Assembly: GCA_002717485.1 (NCBI GenBank)
Contig: PBDW01000016.1
Span: 1-64,000 of the forward strand
Direction: 5' to 3'
Length of the DNA stretch: 64,000 nucleotides
DNA from: Pelagibacteraceae bacterium
GTDB taxonomy: Bacteria > Pseudomonadota > Alphaproteobacteria > HIMB59 > GCA-002718135
Part shown: positions 8,019-18,196 of the stretch, one piece after another
Layout: each line of letters opens with the position of its first letter
How positions within the stretch are numbered: position 1 is the first letter of the stretch
The notes under the pieces: generated by a model
The model's input: only the letters and a program-made list of their open reading frames with translations
What the model was told of the DNA's origin: nothing
Database searches by the model: none
Made by a program: the position numbers and the translations under genes

Positions 8019-8891
8019 TTAGACGTAAGTCCAGTTAGATTTTTTACTTAACAATTTTTCGAGTAATTTATTATTTAATTTATGTCCTGATTTTCTTGCC
8101 TCAAAATAACCAATAACAGGTGAACCGGCCAAATAAAGATCTCCGATACTATCTAAAATTTTATGTCTAACAAATTCATCTGCATATCTTAATCCTTCTT
8201 TATTTAATATATTATCCTTGTCTATTACAATTGCATTATCTAGACTTCCGCCTAGTGCAAACCCTAAGCTTCTAAGTTTGTCAACTTCTTCAATGAAACC
8301 AAAAGTTCTAGCTTTGGAAATATCTTCTTTGTAGTTTCCATTAATCATCTGTAAATGGCACGATTGATTGCTAATAACATTGCTGGGAAAGTCAATTTCA
8401 AACTCTACAGAAAATTTATTGTGGGGTCTAATTTTAACAAAATCATCCTCACCCTCAACTATCACTTCTTTTAATACTCTAATATATTTTCTATCTTTAG
8501 ATTGATCAATTACTCCAACTTTTTCTATAAGCTTAACAAAAGGTTCTGCACTTCCATCCATAATAGGTATTTCAGGACCTTCTACTTCAATTTTAGCATT
8601 ATCTATGTGCATCCCTGACAATGCGCTCATAAGATGCTCAATTGTTTGAACCGATGCTCCGGAGTTATTAGAAATTGTTGTACAAAGTTTCGTAGAAGTT
8701 ACATTTGACCAATGCGCTCTAATTTCATTATTTTTACTTAAATTTTTTCTAATAAAAACTATTCCATAATCATCTCTCTCTGGATAAACTGTTACTTTTG
8801 ATGTGATGCCAGAATGAAGACCAATTCCTTCAAAATTAAAGCTTTGTTTTAGTGTTTTCTGTTTATTAGATATTTTCTTTTCTGTTATCAT
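8019..8891 (-). CDS. lpxC: UDP-3-O-acyl-N-acetylglucosamine deacetylase
   Basis: LpxC is the committed step of lipid A synthesis: it removes the N-acetyl group from UDP-3-O-acyl-GlcNAc using zinc. The 290-residue protein keeps the zinc ligands His86 (in IEHLMSAL), His243 and Asp247 (in VRHKILDSIGD), and the catalytic His270. These match the E. coli set with small offsets. The product implies a real outer membrane with lipid A, consistent with bamD, mlaA and mlaC in the window. The gene follows ftsZ, as in other alphaproteobacteria, but has its own promoter (8934-8962). Confidence 0.95.
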   Translation of the reverse strand: MITEKKISNKQKTLKQSFNFEGIGLHSGITSKVTVYPERDDYGIVFIRKNLSKNNEIRAHWSNVTSTKLCTTISNNSGASVQTIEHLMSALSGMHIDNAKIEVEGPEIPIMDGSAEPFVKLIEKVGVIDQSKDRKYIRVLKEVIVEGEDDFVKIRPHNKFSVEFEIDFPSNVISNQSCHLQMINGNYKEDISKARTFGFIEEVDKLRSLGFALGGSLDNAIVIDKDNILNKEGLRYADEFVRHKILDSIGDLYLAGSPVIGYFEARKSGHKLNNKLLEKLLSKKSNWTYV

Positions 8892-8933
8892 ATGCGCTTC
8901 ACGAGACCTACAAAATTACTTTGTACGCCATAA

Positions 8934-8962
8934 AGAATAACAACAATTTTGAATATTCTCAA
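8934..8962 (-). promoter_or_regulatory. Sigma-70 type promoter for lpxC
   Basis: On the minus strand a TTGAGA -35 (8957-8962) and a TATTCT -10 (8934-8939) are separated by exactly 17 bases. The predicted transcription start is near 8927, about 36 bases before the lpxC ATG. This places a promoter in the 113-base ftsZ-lpxC gap, so lpxC need not depend on read-through from the division cluster. Confidence 0.6.
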
Positions 8963-9004
8963 TTCACCGATTATTACAGAGTATTACCTTAACGAACCAA
9001 TAAA

Positions 9005-10648
9005 TTAATTGGCCTGTCGACGCAAAAAAGTAGGAATATCAAGCAATTCTTCTTCTTGATTAATATTATCATCAATATCTTCAGCAGCATCATTTTTCTC
9101 TTGATTAACATCAAGCGAATCAGCGGATTCTCCATAATTGCTATCAATATCGTGATTTACTAAATTATCAACATTTTGATTTTCCATAAAACTAATTACT
9201 GGTTCTTTTTTATCTTCTGCTTCACTAAATTTTTCTGAATTACTTGTTTCTACATGATCGAACAAACTTATTCTCCTAACTTGCGATTCATCGTGATCAG
9301 CAGTTCCGGGTGTTTCTTCACTAAGGCTTATATTCTCTACCTGATTCTCAGAACTAGAATGACTTGTCTCTTCATGGCCATTTTGGTTATTTTGATATTC
9401 TTCTACCTCTATAGTCTCTTCTTCGGACAAATCCCCATTGATCACTGAAATACTCTGGTCTTCCTCATTATTACTAGATAATTGATTTTTTGAACTATCA
9501 ATATTCTCATCTTCTTTTAATTCTGAATGATTATAACCTTCGCCGTTCAATTTATTTTCTGTTTTTTCCAAACTTATTGGATTTGAAAAAGCATTCAAAA
9601 CCTGAGGAGTTTGTTTTTGATATACTGAATTATCAATTTTTATCTCACTTTTTTGAAAGTTTGACGGATTTATTTCAGATTTAAGCTCAATTCCAGTCGC
9701 TACTATGCTAACCCTCATAACTCCTTCTAATCTACTATCGCAGGTAGAGCCAAAAATTATATTAGCGTCTACGTCAACTTCTTCTCTTATTCTATTGGCA
9801 GCTTCATCAACTTCATAAAGTGTTAAGTCTTTGCCGCCTGTAATATTAATTATTAAACCTTTTGCTCCCTTCAAAGATACATCATCAATCAAAGGATTGG
9901 CTATGGCAGCCTCAGCAGCAGCTACAGCTCTATTTTCGCCTTGTGCCTCACCTGTCCCCATCATTGCCTTTCCCATTTCGCTCATAACAGTTTTAACATC
10001 AGAAAAATCTAGATTTATTAGACCAGGCATCACCATAAGATCTGTTACACCTCTAACTCCGGCATATAAAACATCATCAGCCATTTTGAAAGCATCAGAA
10101 AAGGTAGTTTTTTCATTTGCAATTCTAAAAAGATTTTGATTTGGAATTATTATCAAAGTGTCTACGTATTGTTCTAATTGCTTGACACCTTCCTCCGCAA
10201 GTTTCATTCTTTGTATACCCTCAAAATGAAATGGTTTGGTTACGACACCAACTGTAAGGATACCGTGTTCTCGAGCAATTTTTGCAATTACAGGCGCTGC
10301 TCCTGTTCCAGTTCCTCCTCCCATACCTGCTGCTATAAAAGCCATATTGGTTCCGCCAAGTTTTGATTGTATATCTTCTGCAGATTCTTCTGCTGCTGTT
10401 TTTCCGATTTCAGGTCGCATTCCAGCCCCTAAGCCTTTTGTACTGTTTAAACCTAATTGAACTCTTTGTTTACAAACTGAATTTTCAAGTGCTTGAGCAT
10501 CAGTATTTGTTACTAGAAAATCAACCCCTTCTAAATTTGAATTAATCATATTGTTTACTGCGTTTCCGCCTGCTCCGCCAACTCCAATAACTGTTAGTCG
10601 TGGACGTAAATTGCTACCCTCTTCAGGTAATGAAATATTAATTGTCAT
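9005..10648 (-). CDS. ftsZ: Cell division protein FtsZ
   Basis: FtsZ is the tubulin-like GTPase that forms the division ring. The GTP-binding signature GGGTGTG is at residues 110-116, and the globular domain runs to about residue 325. A long, Glu/Asp/Ser/Asn-rich linker of about 210 residues follows, and the protein ends in the conserved peptide [11 protein letters not shown] (537-547), which binds FtsA and other partners. The total of 547 residues is long, in line with alphaproteobacterial FtsZ. The start has a strong ribosome site, GGCGGAG at 10655-10661. It is the last division gene of the cluster, 85 bases after ftsA, with its own promoter. Confidence 0.97.
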   Translation of the reverse strand: MTINISLPEEGSNLRPRLTVIGVGGAGGNAVNNMINSNLEGVDFLVTNTDAQALENSVCKQRVQLGLNSTKGLGAGMRPEIGKTAAEESAEDIQSKLGGTNMAFIAAGMGGGTGTGAAPVIAKIAREHGILTVGVVTKPFHFEGIQRMKLAEEGVKQLEQYVDTLIIIPNQNLFRIANEKTTFSDAFKMADDVLYAGVRGVTDLMVMPGLINLDFSDVKTVMSEMGKAMMGTGEAQGENRAVAAAEAAIANPLIDDVSLKGAKGLIINITGGKDLTLYEVDEAANRIREEVDVDANIIFGSTCDSRLEGVMRVSIVATGIELKSEINPSNFQKSEIKIDNSVYQKQTPQVLNAFSNPISLEKTENKLNGEGYNHSELKEDENIDSSKNQLSSNNEEDQSISVINGDLSEEETIEVEEYQNNQNGHEETSHSSSENQVENISLSEETPGTADHDESQVRRISLFDHVETSNSEKFSEAEDKKEPVISFMENQNVDNLVNHDIDSNYGESADSLDVNQEKNDAAEDIDDNINQEEELLDIPTFLRRQAN

Positions 10649-10674
10649 TTGTTACTCCGCCGTTTTTTATGAGT

Positions 10675-10703
10675 TATTAACAATCCTAGATCGAGATCGT
10701 CAA
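10675..10703 (-). promoter_or_regulatory. Sigma-70 type promoter for ftsZ
   Basis: In the 85-base ftsA-ftsZ gap, the minus strand has TTGACG (10698-10703) and, 17 bases on, TTAATA (10675-10680; TAATAA in the next register). The predicted start falls about 20 bases before the ftsZ ATG, just ahead of the GGCGGAG ribosome site. A separate ftsZ promoter fits the need for FtsZ in excess of FtsA. Confidence 0.55.
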
Positions 10704-10733
10704 TAAAAACTACTAAATATTGATATATACTAT

Positions 10734-11987
10734 CTAAATATAGTTATCTAGCCAACTAGAAAATTTTGAAAATATGCCTTTTTCTTGGTTTTTTTGCGAT
10801 TTTTGGGATGAAAAATCCTTTATTGCTCCAAAATCTTCAGAATATAGCAATAAACCTATAACTGTCGAAAATTGGGGTTTTTTAATACCCTCATCAAGAC
10901 CTTTAAAAATGGGGTAAGCTACCCTAGCCTGGCTATCAAATATTATTTTTGCGTATTCCCCTATCCCTTCAAGTAAAGCTCCACCTCCAGTCAAAACTAC
11001 TCTTCGATATTGCTTTGGGTTCAAATTGTACTCTTTTAATTTTTGCCTAACCAGTTCCAAAGTTTCTTCAACCCTAGGTTTAATATATGAGTTTACCGTA
11101 CTTATATTGGTTTGATTAAATTGTTTATCTGTGTTGCCAATAGTTGAAATATCGATTAATTCATGCTCATCACTTGGATTTGAAAATACTGACCCATATA
11201 GAGTTTTCAATCTTTCTGCACTTTCAATAGATGTAGATAATCCTGATGCCAGATCATAAGTTATATTATTTGCTCCGACAGGGACTGAATCTGTAAAAAT
11301 TAATTTATTAGATTCAATTAAACAGACTGATGTTACTCCAAATCCTAAATCAATACATATGGTTCCAAGTTCTTTTTCATCATCAATCAAAGTACTTAAA
11401 CTAGAAGCAAATGGTGACGCAACAATTTCTTCAATATTTAAATTTAGTTTTAATAGAATATCCTCTAGCGATTTTAAATAATTTTTCCTAATTTGCACCT
11501 GATATATATTTGCTGATAATTGATTAGCAAAAAGTCCTTTTGGGTCAATAATCTTTTTTTGATCATCAACATCAAAATCGGTAATTAATTCGTGAAGACT
11601 TTCAAAATCCTTATCGGATTTATACAAATTAGAATTATTAATTGCCGATTTGATATGAAATTCATCAATTTTTTCACCATCCAAGTTTAATTTTCCTTTT
11701 AAAAAATTTGACTTTGAATTTGTAACATTAGCATTAATAACTACATTAGATATTTCAGTTTGTGTTTTTTTTGATACTTCATTAATTACATAATTTATTT
11801 CTTCCCCTACTTTTACGGGGTCAACAACAATACCCTTCTTAATACTTTTTGTAATCCTGGATTCATAACCCAAAAGAAAAAAACCGCCTTCTTGATCTTT
11901 TTTACCAACTGCACAAACTATTTTAGATGATCCTATATCTAAGGCGGCTCTAATTTTACTAGATTTTGAAAACTTAATTTTTTTCAT
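10734..11987 (-). CDS. ftsA: Cell division protein FtsA
   Basis: FtsA is an actin-like ATPase that anchors FtsZ filaments to the membrane. The 417-residue protein shows the actin-fold phosphate 1 motif AALDIGSSKIVCAVG near the N-terminus, TICIDLGFGVTSVCLIE (phosphate 2) in the middle, and VVLTGGGALLEGIGEYA (adenosine motif) near residue 335. The C-terminus GIFSKFSSWLDNYI is an amphipathic helix of the kind that serves as the membrane-targeting sequence. It lies 9 bases after ftsQ and just before ftsZ, in the classic order. Confidence 0.95.
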   Translation of the reverse strand: MKKIKFSKSSKIRAALDIGSSKIVCAVGKKDQEGGFFLLGYESRITKSIKKGIVVDPVKVGEEINYVINEVSKKTQTEISNVVINANVTNSKSNFLKGKLNLDGEKIDEFHIKSAINNSNLYKSDKDFESLHELITDFDVDDQKKIIDPKGLFANQLSANIYQVQIRKNYLKSLEDILLKLNLNIEEIVASPFASSLSTLIDDEKELGTICIDLGFGVTSVCLIESNKLIFTDSVPVGANNITYDLASGLSTSIESAERLKTLYGSVFSNPSDEHELIDISTIGNTDKQFNQTNISTVNSYIKPRVEETLELVRQKLKEYNLNPKQYRRVVLTGGGALLEGIGEYAKIIFDSQARVAYPIFKGLDEGIKKPQFSTVIGLLLYSEDFGAIKDFSSQKSQKNQEKGIFSKFSSWLDNYI

Positions 11988-11996
11988 AGTTTTCTG

Positions 11997-12779
11997 CTAT
12001 AAATCATTCATTAAATCAACATTTTCTTCATCATAAAATCTTATTATTGCTTTATTTGGAACGCGCAAATCAATAAATTCAATAAGATTATAATCAATAT
12101 TCCCTATTTTTACAAAAACTTCATTAAGATTTTTTAAGGCTTTGCTGTATTCTTTTTCGGGCAACTTAATCTTTAAATTATTTATTGTAATTATATCCCA
12201 ACGTCTTGATCCAACATAATACGCGTATTTCACTTGAAGATCTTTATATAAATTTAATAATTTTAATAGTTCATTGATTTGTAATTTGCTCGATTCCCCA
12301 GATATTAATATCAAATCTTCATATGAGGGATTTTTAACTAAATCAATTGCCTCTCCAAATTCATCAATAAAATAATAATTTCCATTTTCTTCATATATTG
12401 CAACTGGTATTTTTTCTTTAATTTCTATATTAATTGATGAGGGGTAATCTAATTTTAAAACAAAATCTTCTACCCATACAATTTTTTTAATATCTTTTCT
12501 AATTTTATTTAATGGAATTAATAGAATTGAATTACCAATATTTTTTGCAATTATATTATTAATATTTTTCTTATCTAATCTGTTTATTCCAGATATATTA
12601 ATATCCTTTAAAACAAAATTATATTTTAAAGAATTTTCTTGAATAAAATCATAAAAAAAAGTTTTAAAATAATTTTTAACAATAAAAAATGTTAAGAAGC
12701 AAAAAATAAAAAATATTAAAATTATGAAAAATTTATATTTAGAAAATATAAATTTTTCTCTATTCTCTATTCTTGACAT
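11997..12779 (-). CDS. ftsQ: Cell division protein FtsQ
   Basis: FtsQ is a bitopic inner-membrane protein linking early and late divisome parts. It has a short basic cytosolic start, one transmembrane helix at about residues 13-33 (YKFFIILIFFIFCFLTFFIV), then a periplasmic POTRA domain (VLKDINISGINRLDKKNI to about residue 120). A beta domain with PVAIYEENGNYYFIDEFGEAI and a conserved IDLRVPNKAIIRF strand near the C-terminus follows. The 260-residue length is ordinary. It overlaps ddl by 13 bases, so the two are probably translationally coupled. Confidence 0.92.
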   Translation of the reverse strand: MSRIENREKFIFSKYKFFIILIFFIFCFLTFFIVKNYFKTFFYDFIQENSLKYNFVLKDINISGINRLDKKNINNIIAKNIGNSILLIPLNKIRKDIKKIVWVEDFVLKLDYPSSINIEIKEKIPVAIYEENGNYYFIDEFGEAIDLVKNPSYEDLILISGESSKLQINELLKLLNLYKDLQVKYAYYVGSRRWDIITINNLKIKLPEKEYSKALKNLNEVFVKIGNIDYNLIEFIDLRVPNKAIIRFYDEENVDLMNDL

Positions 12780-13699
12780 CTTGCTTGATCTACTAATACT
12801 TGAATTAGATTCGTAAAGTCTTTACCTCTATATTTAAGTTGTTCCGGAACAAGAGAAATGGGTGTTAAACCAGGTTGTGTATTAATTTCTATAAAATTTA
12901 ATTTATTATTAATCTTATCATAAATAAAATCTGATCTCGTAACACCGTTACAATCTAAACTTATATGAATATTTCGGGCATTCTCTAAACACTGATTGTA
13001 AATATCTTTTGGAACTGAGGCAGGTAAAATATGTTGAGATTTGCCTTTAGTGTATTTAGCTGAATAATCAAAAAATTTATTATTACTTTTTATTTCAGTA
13101 ACCTCTATGGCTGTAGTATTATTATTCTCTGTCAAAACACTAACTGTTAATTCTTGACCATAAATAAGTTTTTCAATTATTAGTTCACTATATTCTAAAT
13201 TATTAATAATTTTTCTTATCTCTTCCTCTTTTTCAATTATTCTAACCCCAAAACTAGAACCACTCTTTAGGGGTTTAATAACAAAAGAACCAAATTTTTT
13301 AAAAAGTTTAAATAATCTATTATAATTCAAATCGTTTTTATCCAAGACTTCATACTCTGGCGTCAATATACCAATTTTTATTGCCTCTTTTTTTGTACTT
13401 TCTTTATTAAAACCTAAATATGAAGCTCTTATTCCTGAATGTGTATAAGGTATTTTTAAATTAAAAAGTATTTTTTGAATCTGTCCATCTTCTCCAAAAG
13501 TTCCATGCAGTGCATTAAAACAACAATCTGGATTATAATTTTTAATATCTTCTATAAAACTATTAGGGTTGACAGTAAGAAGTTCTGTAAAGTAACCAAG
13601 TTTTTTTAAAGCTATGTTTACCTCTTTTGCAGTGGCAATTGATATTTCATGTTCCTCATTATTTCCACCTTGTAATACTAAAATTTTTTTGGGATTCAT
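12767..13699 (-). CDS. ddl: D-alanine--D-alanine ligase
   Basis: Ddl joins two D-alanines with ATP to supply the end of the peptidoglycan stem peptide. The 310-residue ATP-grasp enzyme shows the N-terminal GGNNEEHEISIATA motif, the NALHGTFGEDGQIQ loop, the KPLKSGSSFGV ATP-binding element and the C-terminal FIEINTQPGLTPISLVP metal/substrate motif. The EHEIS serine motif is intact. It overlaps murB by 4 bases and ftsQ by 13 bases. With murF, which attaches the dipeptide, the pathway branch is complete except for alanine racemase. Confidence 0.95.
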   Translation of the reverse strand: MNPKKILVLQGGNNEEHEISIATAKEVNIALKKLGYFTELLTVNPNSFIEDIKNYNPDCCFNALHGTFGEDGQIQKILFNLKIPYTHSGIRASYLGFNKESTKKEAIKIGILTPEYEVLDKNDLNYNRLFKLFKKFGSFVIKPLKSGSSFGVRIIEKEEEIRKIINNLEYSELIIEKLIYGQELTVSVLTENNNTTAIEVTEIKSNNKFFDYSAKYTKGKSQHILPASVPKDIYNQCLENARNIHISLDCNGVTRSDFIYDKINNKLNFIEINTQPGLTPISLVPEQLKYRGKDFTNLIQVLVDQARCQE

Positions 13700-14592
13700 T
13701 TTTTATGATCTCCAATTATTCTTATTTCCCATTCTAGCTTTACATTAAATTTTTTATAAACTTTTTCCTGAACCTTTCTCCCTAAAATTTCTATATCCGA
13801 TGATGTTGCATCACCCTGATTAATTATAAAATTAGAATGTTTATCGCTAATTATAGCCCTACCAGACTGCAAACCCTTACAATCTGATTCTTCTATTAAC
13901 TTGGCAGCAAACATACCTTCTGGATTTTTAAAAGTACTCCCTCCAGTTTTTTTTCCTAAGGGTTGAGAAAATCTTCTTTTGTTAATTATTTCATTCATTT
14001 TAGATTTTATATCGGCTACATTTCCTATATTTTTCTTAAAATATACCTCCTTGACTATTCCATATTTTTCTATCGATGAACCTCGATATCTAAAATTTAA
14101 TTCATTTAAGCTAATAATTTTCTCTTCTCCAAACCTATCAATCACGCATACTTCTTTAACTACATCTTTTGTTTCACTTCCATAACATCCAGAATTCATT
14201 TGAATAGCCCCGCCTACAGATCCAGGAATTCCAACGTAAAATTCCAAACCTAAAACTGAATTTTTTAAAGCAAAATTTGCAAGCGTTGCATCCATAACTG
14301 CAGAACCGGAAATTACAGAGTCATTATTAATACTTAAATTTTTAAAACCTTTTCCTAATTTAAAAACAACTCCATTAAAGCCACCATCTCTGACTAAAAT
14401 ATTTGATCCAGATCCTAAAATAAAAATTTTTACATCTTTAGGCAGGTAACTTAAAATGACCTTAAGATCGTAAATATTTTCGACAACGCAAAAAATATCT
14501 ACATTGCCGCCTGTTTGAAACCAAGTTAATTTAGAGATGTTGAAATCTTCATAAATTTTGCTTTTTAGGTTATTAGGTAAGTTGTATTTCAA
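13696..14592 (-). CDS. murB: UDP-N-acetylenolpyruvoylglucosamine reductase
   Basis: MurB is the FAD enzyme that reduces UDP-GlcNAc-enolpyruvate with NADPH to give UDP-MurNAc. The 298-residue protein has the FAD-binding segment ILGSGSNILVRDGGFNGVV (about residues 57-75), then VLGLEFYVGIPGSVGGAIQMNSGCYG, and the catalytic serine region KKTGGSTFKNP near residue 222. Its short length and the lack of the type I insertion loop fit type II MurB. murA, which makes its substrate, is not in the window. It follows murC by 4 bases. Confidence 0.95.
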   Translation of the reverse strand: MKYNLPNNLKSKIYEDFNISKLTWFQTGGNVDIFCVVENIYDLKVILSYLPKDVKIFILGSGSNILVRDGGFNGVVFKLGKGFKNLSINNDSVISGSAVMDATLANFALKNSVLGLEFYVGIPGSVGGAIQMNSGCYGSETKDVVKEVCVIDRFGEEKIISLNELNFRYRGSSIEKYGIVKEVYFKKNIGNVADIKSKMNEIINKRRFSQPLGKKTGGSTFKNPEGMFAAKLIEESDCKGLQSGRAIISDKHSNFIINQGDATSSDIEILGRKVQEKVYKKFNVKLEWEIRIIGDHKK

Positions 14593-14596
14593 GTTT

Positions 14597-15997
14597 TTAT
14601 TTTCTATTTTTTTTTACAAAGTTATTAGCCCAGTTAGTTATAGAGCCTGCACCCATAAAAATAATTATATTTTTTTCATTAAAAAATGATTTTGTTATAT
14701 TATAAATTTCATTTTCACTTTTAATTCTATAAACTATGCCCTTAGAATTATTTCTTAAATCCCTATAAAACTTATCATTTAACCCTTTAATCACACTCTC
14801 TCCTGCAGAAAAAATATTACTTAAAATTAAAACATCTGCACTCTTCAAAACTTTAACAAAATCTCCATATAAAATCTTTGTACGAGTAAATCGGTGTGGT
14901 TGAAATATTACAATAATCTTACCTTTACATATATTTTTAGCAATATTTAAGGTTGCCTCGATCTCTTTTGGATGGTGAGCATAATCATCATAAACTGGAG
15001 TATTGTACACGTTTGCAATATGGGTAAATCTTCTGTTAACCCCTTTAAAATTTAAAAGCGCTTTTTTTATGATAGATATTTTTATACCAATCTTGAGAGA
15101 GGCTGCAATCGCTGCTGTTGCATTTAATACATTATGATTACCTAAAAGATTTAAATTAAAGGTAATTCTTTTTTTATTTTTACTCTGAAATTTTTTTGAT
15201 AAAGAGATTTCAAATATTGATTGCTTTTTATTTAATAATATTGATTTAATATTTAGATCCGATTCCTTTTTTTTAATTCCATAGGTAATTACCTCACGTC
15301 TATTAATCTCTGTTGATAATTTTTTTGTATTTTTATCTTCTAAACAAATTATTGTGGAACCATAGAAGGGTATTTGTGAAGAAAATTTTTTAAATGAATC
15401 ATATAGATTTTCAAATTTATTGTAATAATCAAGATGTTCAAAATCTATATTTGTAATAATATTTATTTCATTAGGTAAATATAAAAAAGATCCGTCACTT
15501 TCATCAGCCTCTACAACCATCCACTCTCCTTTTCCCATTCTAGAATTGCTGTGTAGAGAATTAATTATTCCGCCATTTACAATTGTAGGATCCAGACTTG
15601 CCTCTTCTAAAATGCCGCCTAAGATGCTTGTCGTAGTTGTTTTTCCATGTGATCCCGCTATTGCTATACCTCTTTTAAATTTCATTAGCTCACCTAACAT
15701 CTCAGCTCTTGATACAAGTGGTATTCTTCTTTTTAATGCCTCTACAATTTCAGGATTATTTTTTTTAATTGCCGAAGAAAAAACAACCACGGTTGCGTTA
15801 CTGATATTTTTATTATTGTGTTTATAGAAAATTTTAACTCCCTTAGATTTCAGTCTTCTAACATTGGAGTTGATATTGATATCGCTGCCCTGAACAAAGT
15901 AACCAGATTTATGCATTAATTCTGCAATGCCAGACATACCTATTCCACCTATGCCAACAAAATGTATTCTTCCTAATTTTTTTGGCTCTTTTTTCAT
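14597..15997 (-). CDS. murC: UDP-N-acetylmuramate--L-alanine ligase
   Basis: MurC adds the first amino acid, L-alanine, to UDP-MurNAc with ATP hydrolysis. The 466-residue Mur ligase has the N-terminal nucleotide fold IHFVGIGGIGMSGIAE (residues 11-26), the ATP loop GSHGKTTTT (115-123), the VVEADESDGSF motif and the DDYAHHPKEI signature of the C-terminal domain. Start and stop share a base with murG (TAATG arrangement on the minus strand), indicating coupled translation. Confidence 0.96.
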   Translation of the reverse strand: MKKEPKKLGRIHFVGIGGIGMSGIAELMHKSGYFVQGSDININSNVRRLKSKGVKIFYKHNNKNISNATVVVFSSAIKKNNPEIVEALKRRIPLVSRAEMLGELMKFKRGIAIAGSHGKTTTTSILGGILEEASLDPTIVNGGIINSLHSNSRMGKGEWMVVEADESDGSFLYLPNEINIITNIDFEHLDYYNKFENLYDSFKKFSSQIPFYGSTIICLEDKNTKKLSTEINRREVITYGIKKKESDLNIKSILLNKKQSIFEISLSKKFQSKNKKRITFNLNLLGNHNVLNATAAIAASLKIGIKISIIKKALLNFKGVNRRFTHIANVYNTPVYDDYAHHPKEIEATLNIAKNICKGKIIVIFQPHRFTRTKILYGDFVKVLKSADVLILSNIFSAGESVIKGLNDKFYRDLRNNSKGIVYRIKSENEIYNITKSFFNEKNIIIFMGAGSITNWANNFVKKNRK

Positions 15998-17100
15998 TAA
16001 TTTACATTTTTAAATATTATTTTTTTTATCACTGGATTTGGATCCATTTTCTTCATTTTATTTAAATTAGATATCATTGAATTTAATGTATTAGGATTTA
16101 ATAATATATTTTCCAAAATTTTAAGAGTCTTATCATTCATTAAATCTTTTTCCTCAATAATAATAGAACCTTTTTTATCGCTAAGAAATCTGGCGTTATA
16201 GTACTGATGATTATGGCTTGAAGTGGGCAAAGGTACTAATATTGATGGCGCTGATAATGCGATTAGTTCATTTACAGTCAAAGATCCTGATCTGCAAATG
16301 CAAAGATCTGCCCTAGAAATCTGAAGAAAAATATCCTCAAAAAAATCACTAATTTTATACTCTATGTTGGTTTTATTTAATTGACTTGTAATAACTTTTA
16401 AATCTTTTTGAGGTGACTGAATAATTAAACTTATTTGATTTTGATAATTATTCGTTAATTTAAAAAGAAGATTTATCATTAATTTTGATAAATTAGATGA
16501 TCCCTGACTCCCTCCAAAAATTAAAATATTTATCTTGTTCATTTTATTTATAGTTTTTACTTTTTTTTCCTGAAATTTTTTAATTTCTCTTCTTAAAGGA
16601 ATTCCTGTATATAATATTTTATGCTCATATTTTTTATTAATACCAATTGTTTCAGGATAAGTAGTAAAAATATATTCTGCTGAAAATAAAAATAATTTAT
16701 GTACTTTTCCTATAATAGAGTTTTGTTCATGAAAATATAATTTTGTACTAAATATTCTTTTAAATAAAACTGAGCACAAAATTGCTGAAAACGAGGCATA
16801 ACTTCCAAAAGTTATTATATATTTAGGTCTTTGTTTAATAAATAAAATTGTAAATTGAATAAAGCCAGTTATTAAATATAAAAATGCAATTATTTTTTTA
16901 AAAAAATTCTTGTCTAAATGTGAAGATAATATTTTTTTTGTTTCATATTTATTTGCATTAAAGTACTTTATCCCTCTTTGATCAGTAATAATTAAATTTT
17001 TTATATTATTTGTATTTAAGGAATCTGAAAAACTTAAAGCTGGAAAAATATGGCCCCCGGTACCACCAGTAACAATAAATATATCATATTTTTTATTCAT
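15997..17100 (-). CDS. murG: UDP-GlcNAc:lipid I N-acetylglucosaminyltransferase
   Basis: MurG transfers GlcNAc to lipid I on the inner membrane face, making lipid II. This GT-B fold enzyme has 367 residues. The N-terminal glycine loop TGGTGGHIFPALS is at residues 11-23, a second G-loop ILIFGGSQGSSNLSK lies near the middle, and the UDP-GlcNAc site is seen as RSGSLTVNEL followed by LVPLPTSSHNHQYYNA. The lysine-rich composition reflects genome bias. It overlaps ftsW by 8 bases and abuts murC. Confidence 0.95.
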   Translation of the reverse strand: MNKKYDIFIVTGGTGGHIFPALSFSDSLNTNNIKNLIITDQRGIKYFNANKYETKKILSSHLDKNFFKKIIAFLYLITGFIQFTILFIKQRPKYIITFGSYASFSAILCSVLFKRIFSTKLYFHEQNSIIGKVHKLFLFSAEYIFTTYPETIGINKKYEHKILYTGIPLRREIKKFQEKKVKTINKMNKINILIFGGSQGSSNLSKLMINLLFKLTNNYQNQISLIIQSPQKDLKVITSQLNKTNIEYKISDFFEDIFLQISRADLCICRSGSLTVNELIALSAPSILVPLPTSSHNHQYYNARFLSDKKGSIIIEEKDLMNDKTLKILENILLNPNTLNSMISNLNKMKKMDPNPVIKKIIFKNVN

Positions 17101-18196
17101 TTTTTAATCTGACTAATCTTCTATTTTTTATACCCCTAGTATGACTTAAAAGAACTCCTATTAAAATAGAACTAGAGATCATTGACGAACCTCCGTAGCT
17201 TATTAATGGCAAAGTCATACCTTTTGTTGGAGATGCTCCAATTGAACTAGCTATATTAATAAAGGCCTGCAAGCCAAATATACTTAATAAGCCAACTACT
17301 ACTATTAAACTATAAAGCTCTCTTTTTTTAAGAATAGATAACAAGCCCCTAATAATTATCAGCAAAAAAATTATAATGATTAAGCTACAAAAAATGTATC
17401 CCAACTCTTCACCGGCAATTGAAAAAATAAAATCGGTATGTGCATCGGGAATATATTCTTTTAAAGTTCCTTGGCCAAGTCCTTTTCCAAAAATTCCACC
17501 GGATTTAAATGCTTTTATGCTTTGATCTATTTGATATGTATCTCCTGAAGAAGGATCAAAGAAAATATCAATTCGTCTTCTAACATTGTCTATATAATAA
17601 TAAGATAATAATCCAACAAGAATCAATATTAGCAATAAAACAAAAACTAACATCATTGATAAACCAGCGATAAACAATTGTGCAAAGAAAACTGCCATAA
17701 ATAACATTGTCATACCAAAATCAGGTTGTAAGATCAGCAAGCAAGAAGAAAAAATAAATAATATAAATATTATTTTCAACCCAATATCTCTACCTTCTAA
17801 TTTTTTAGTTAAAAACCATGCGCTTATAACTACAAAGAAAGGTTTTAAAAATTCAGAAGGTTGAATAGAAAAGCCATAAATTGGTAACCATCTTTTTGAA
17901 CCATTAATTTCATATCCCAAAATAAAAATTAAACACATTAATAATAAAGATGCGATCAAACCGAGTGCAGAAATTCTTCTTATAAATTTTTGATTCTGGA
18001 ATGATAAAAAAGTTATAAGAAAAATTGATAATATTGCAAATACTACCTGTCTTCTTATAAAAAATGTATAGTCTAATTTACGAATCTCAGTAGTTCCTGT
18101 AAGCGATAGAATAATTCCAATCAAAATGAGTATGATTGATGAAATATATATTACTTGATCAACTTCTTTCCACCAATTTGAAAATTTTCTAATCAC
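17093..18196 (-). CDS. ftsW: Septal peptidoglycan glycosyltransferase FtsW
   Basis: FtsW is the SEDS-family polymerase that extends septal glycan strands from lipid II together with FtsI. The 367-residue protein has about ten transmembrane helices. SEDS motifs are present: NGSKRWLPIYGFSIQPSEFLKP in the first half, FGKGLGQGTLKEYIPDAHTDFIFSIAGEELG in the large periplasmic loop with the catalytic Asp, and the C-terminal TKGMTLPLISYGGSSM. The adjacent ftsI encodes its transpeptidase partner. It overlaps murD by 4 bases (ATGA). Confidence 0.95.
   Translation of the reverse strand: MIRKFSNWWKEVDQVIYISSIILILIGIILSLTGTTEIRKLDYTFFIRRQVVFAILSIFLITFLSFQNQKFIRRISALGLIASLLLMCLIFILGYEINGSKRWLPIYGFSIQPSEFLKPFFVVISAWFLTKKLEGRDIGLKIIFILFIFSSCLLILQPDFGMTMLFMAVFFAQLFIAGLSMMLVFVLLLILILVGLLSYYYIDNVRRRIDIFFDPSSGDTYQIDQSIKAFKSGGIFGKGLGQGTLKEYIPDAHTDFIFSIAGEELGYIFCSLIIIIFLLIIIRGLLSILKKRELYSLIVVVGLLSIFGLQAFINIASSIGASPTKGMTLPLISYGGSSMISSSILIGVLLSHTRGIKNRRLVRLKNE

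Noticed and set aside
9831-10460. Plus-strand frames opposite ftsZ
   Set aside because: They are shadows created by the conserved GTPase coding sequence; composition and lack of start signals argue against expression.
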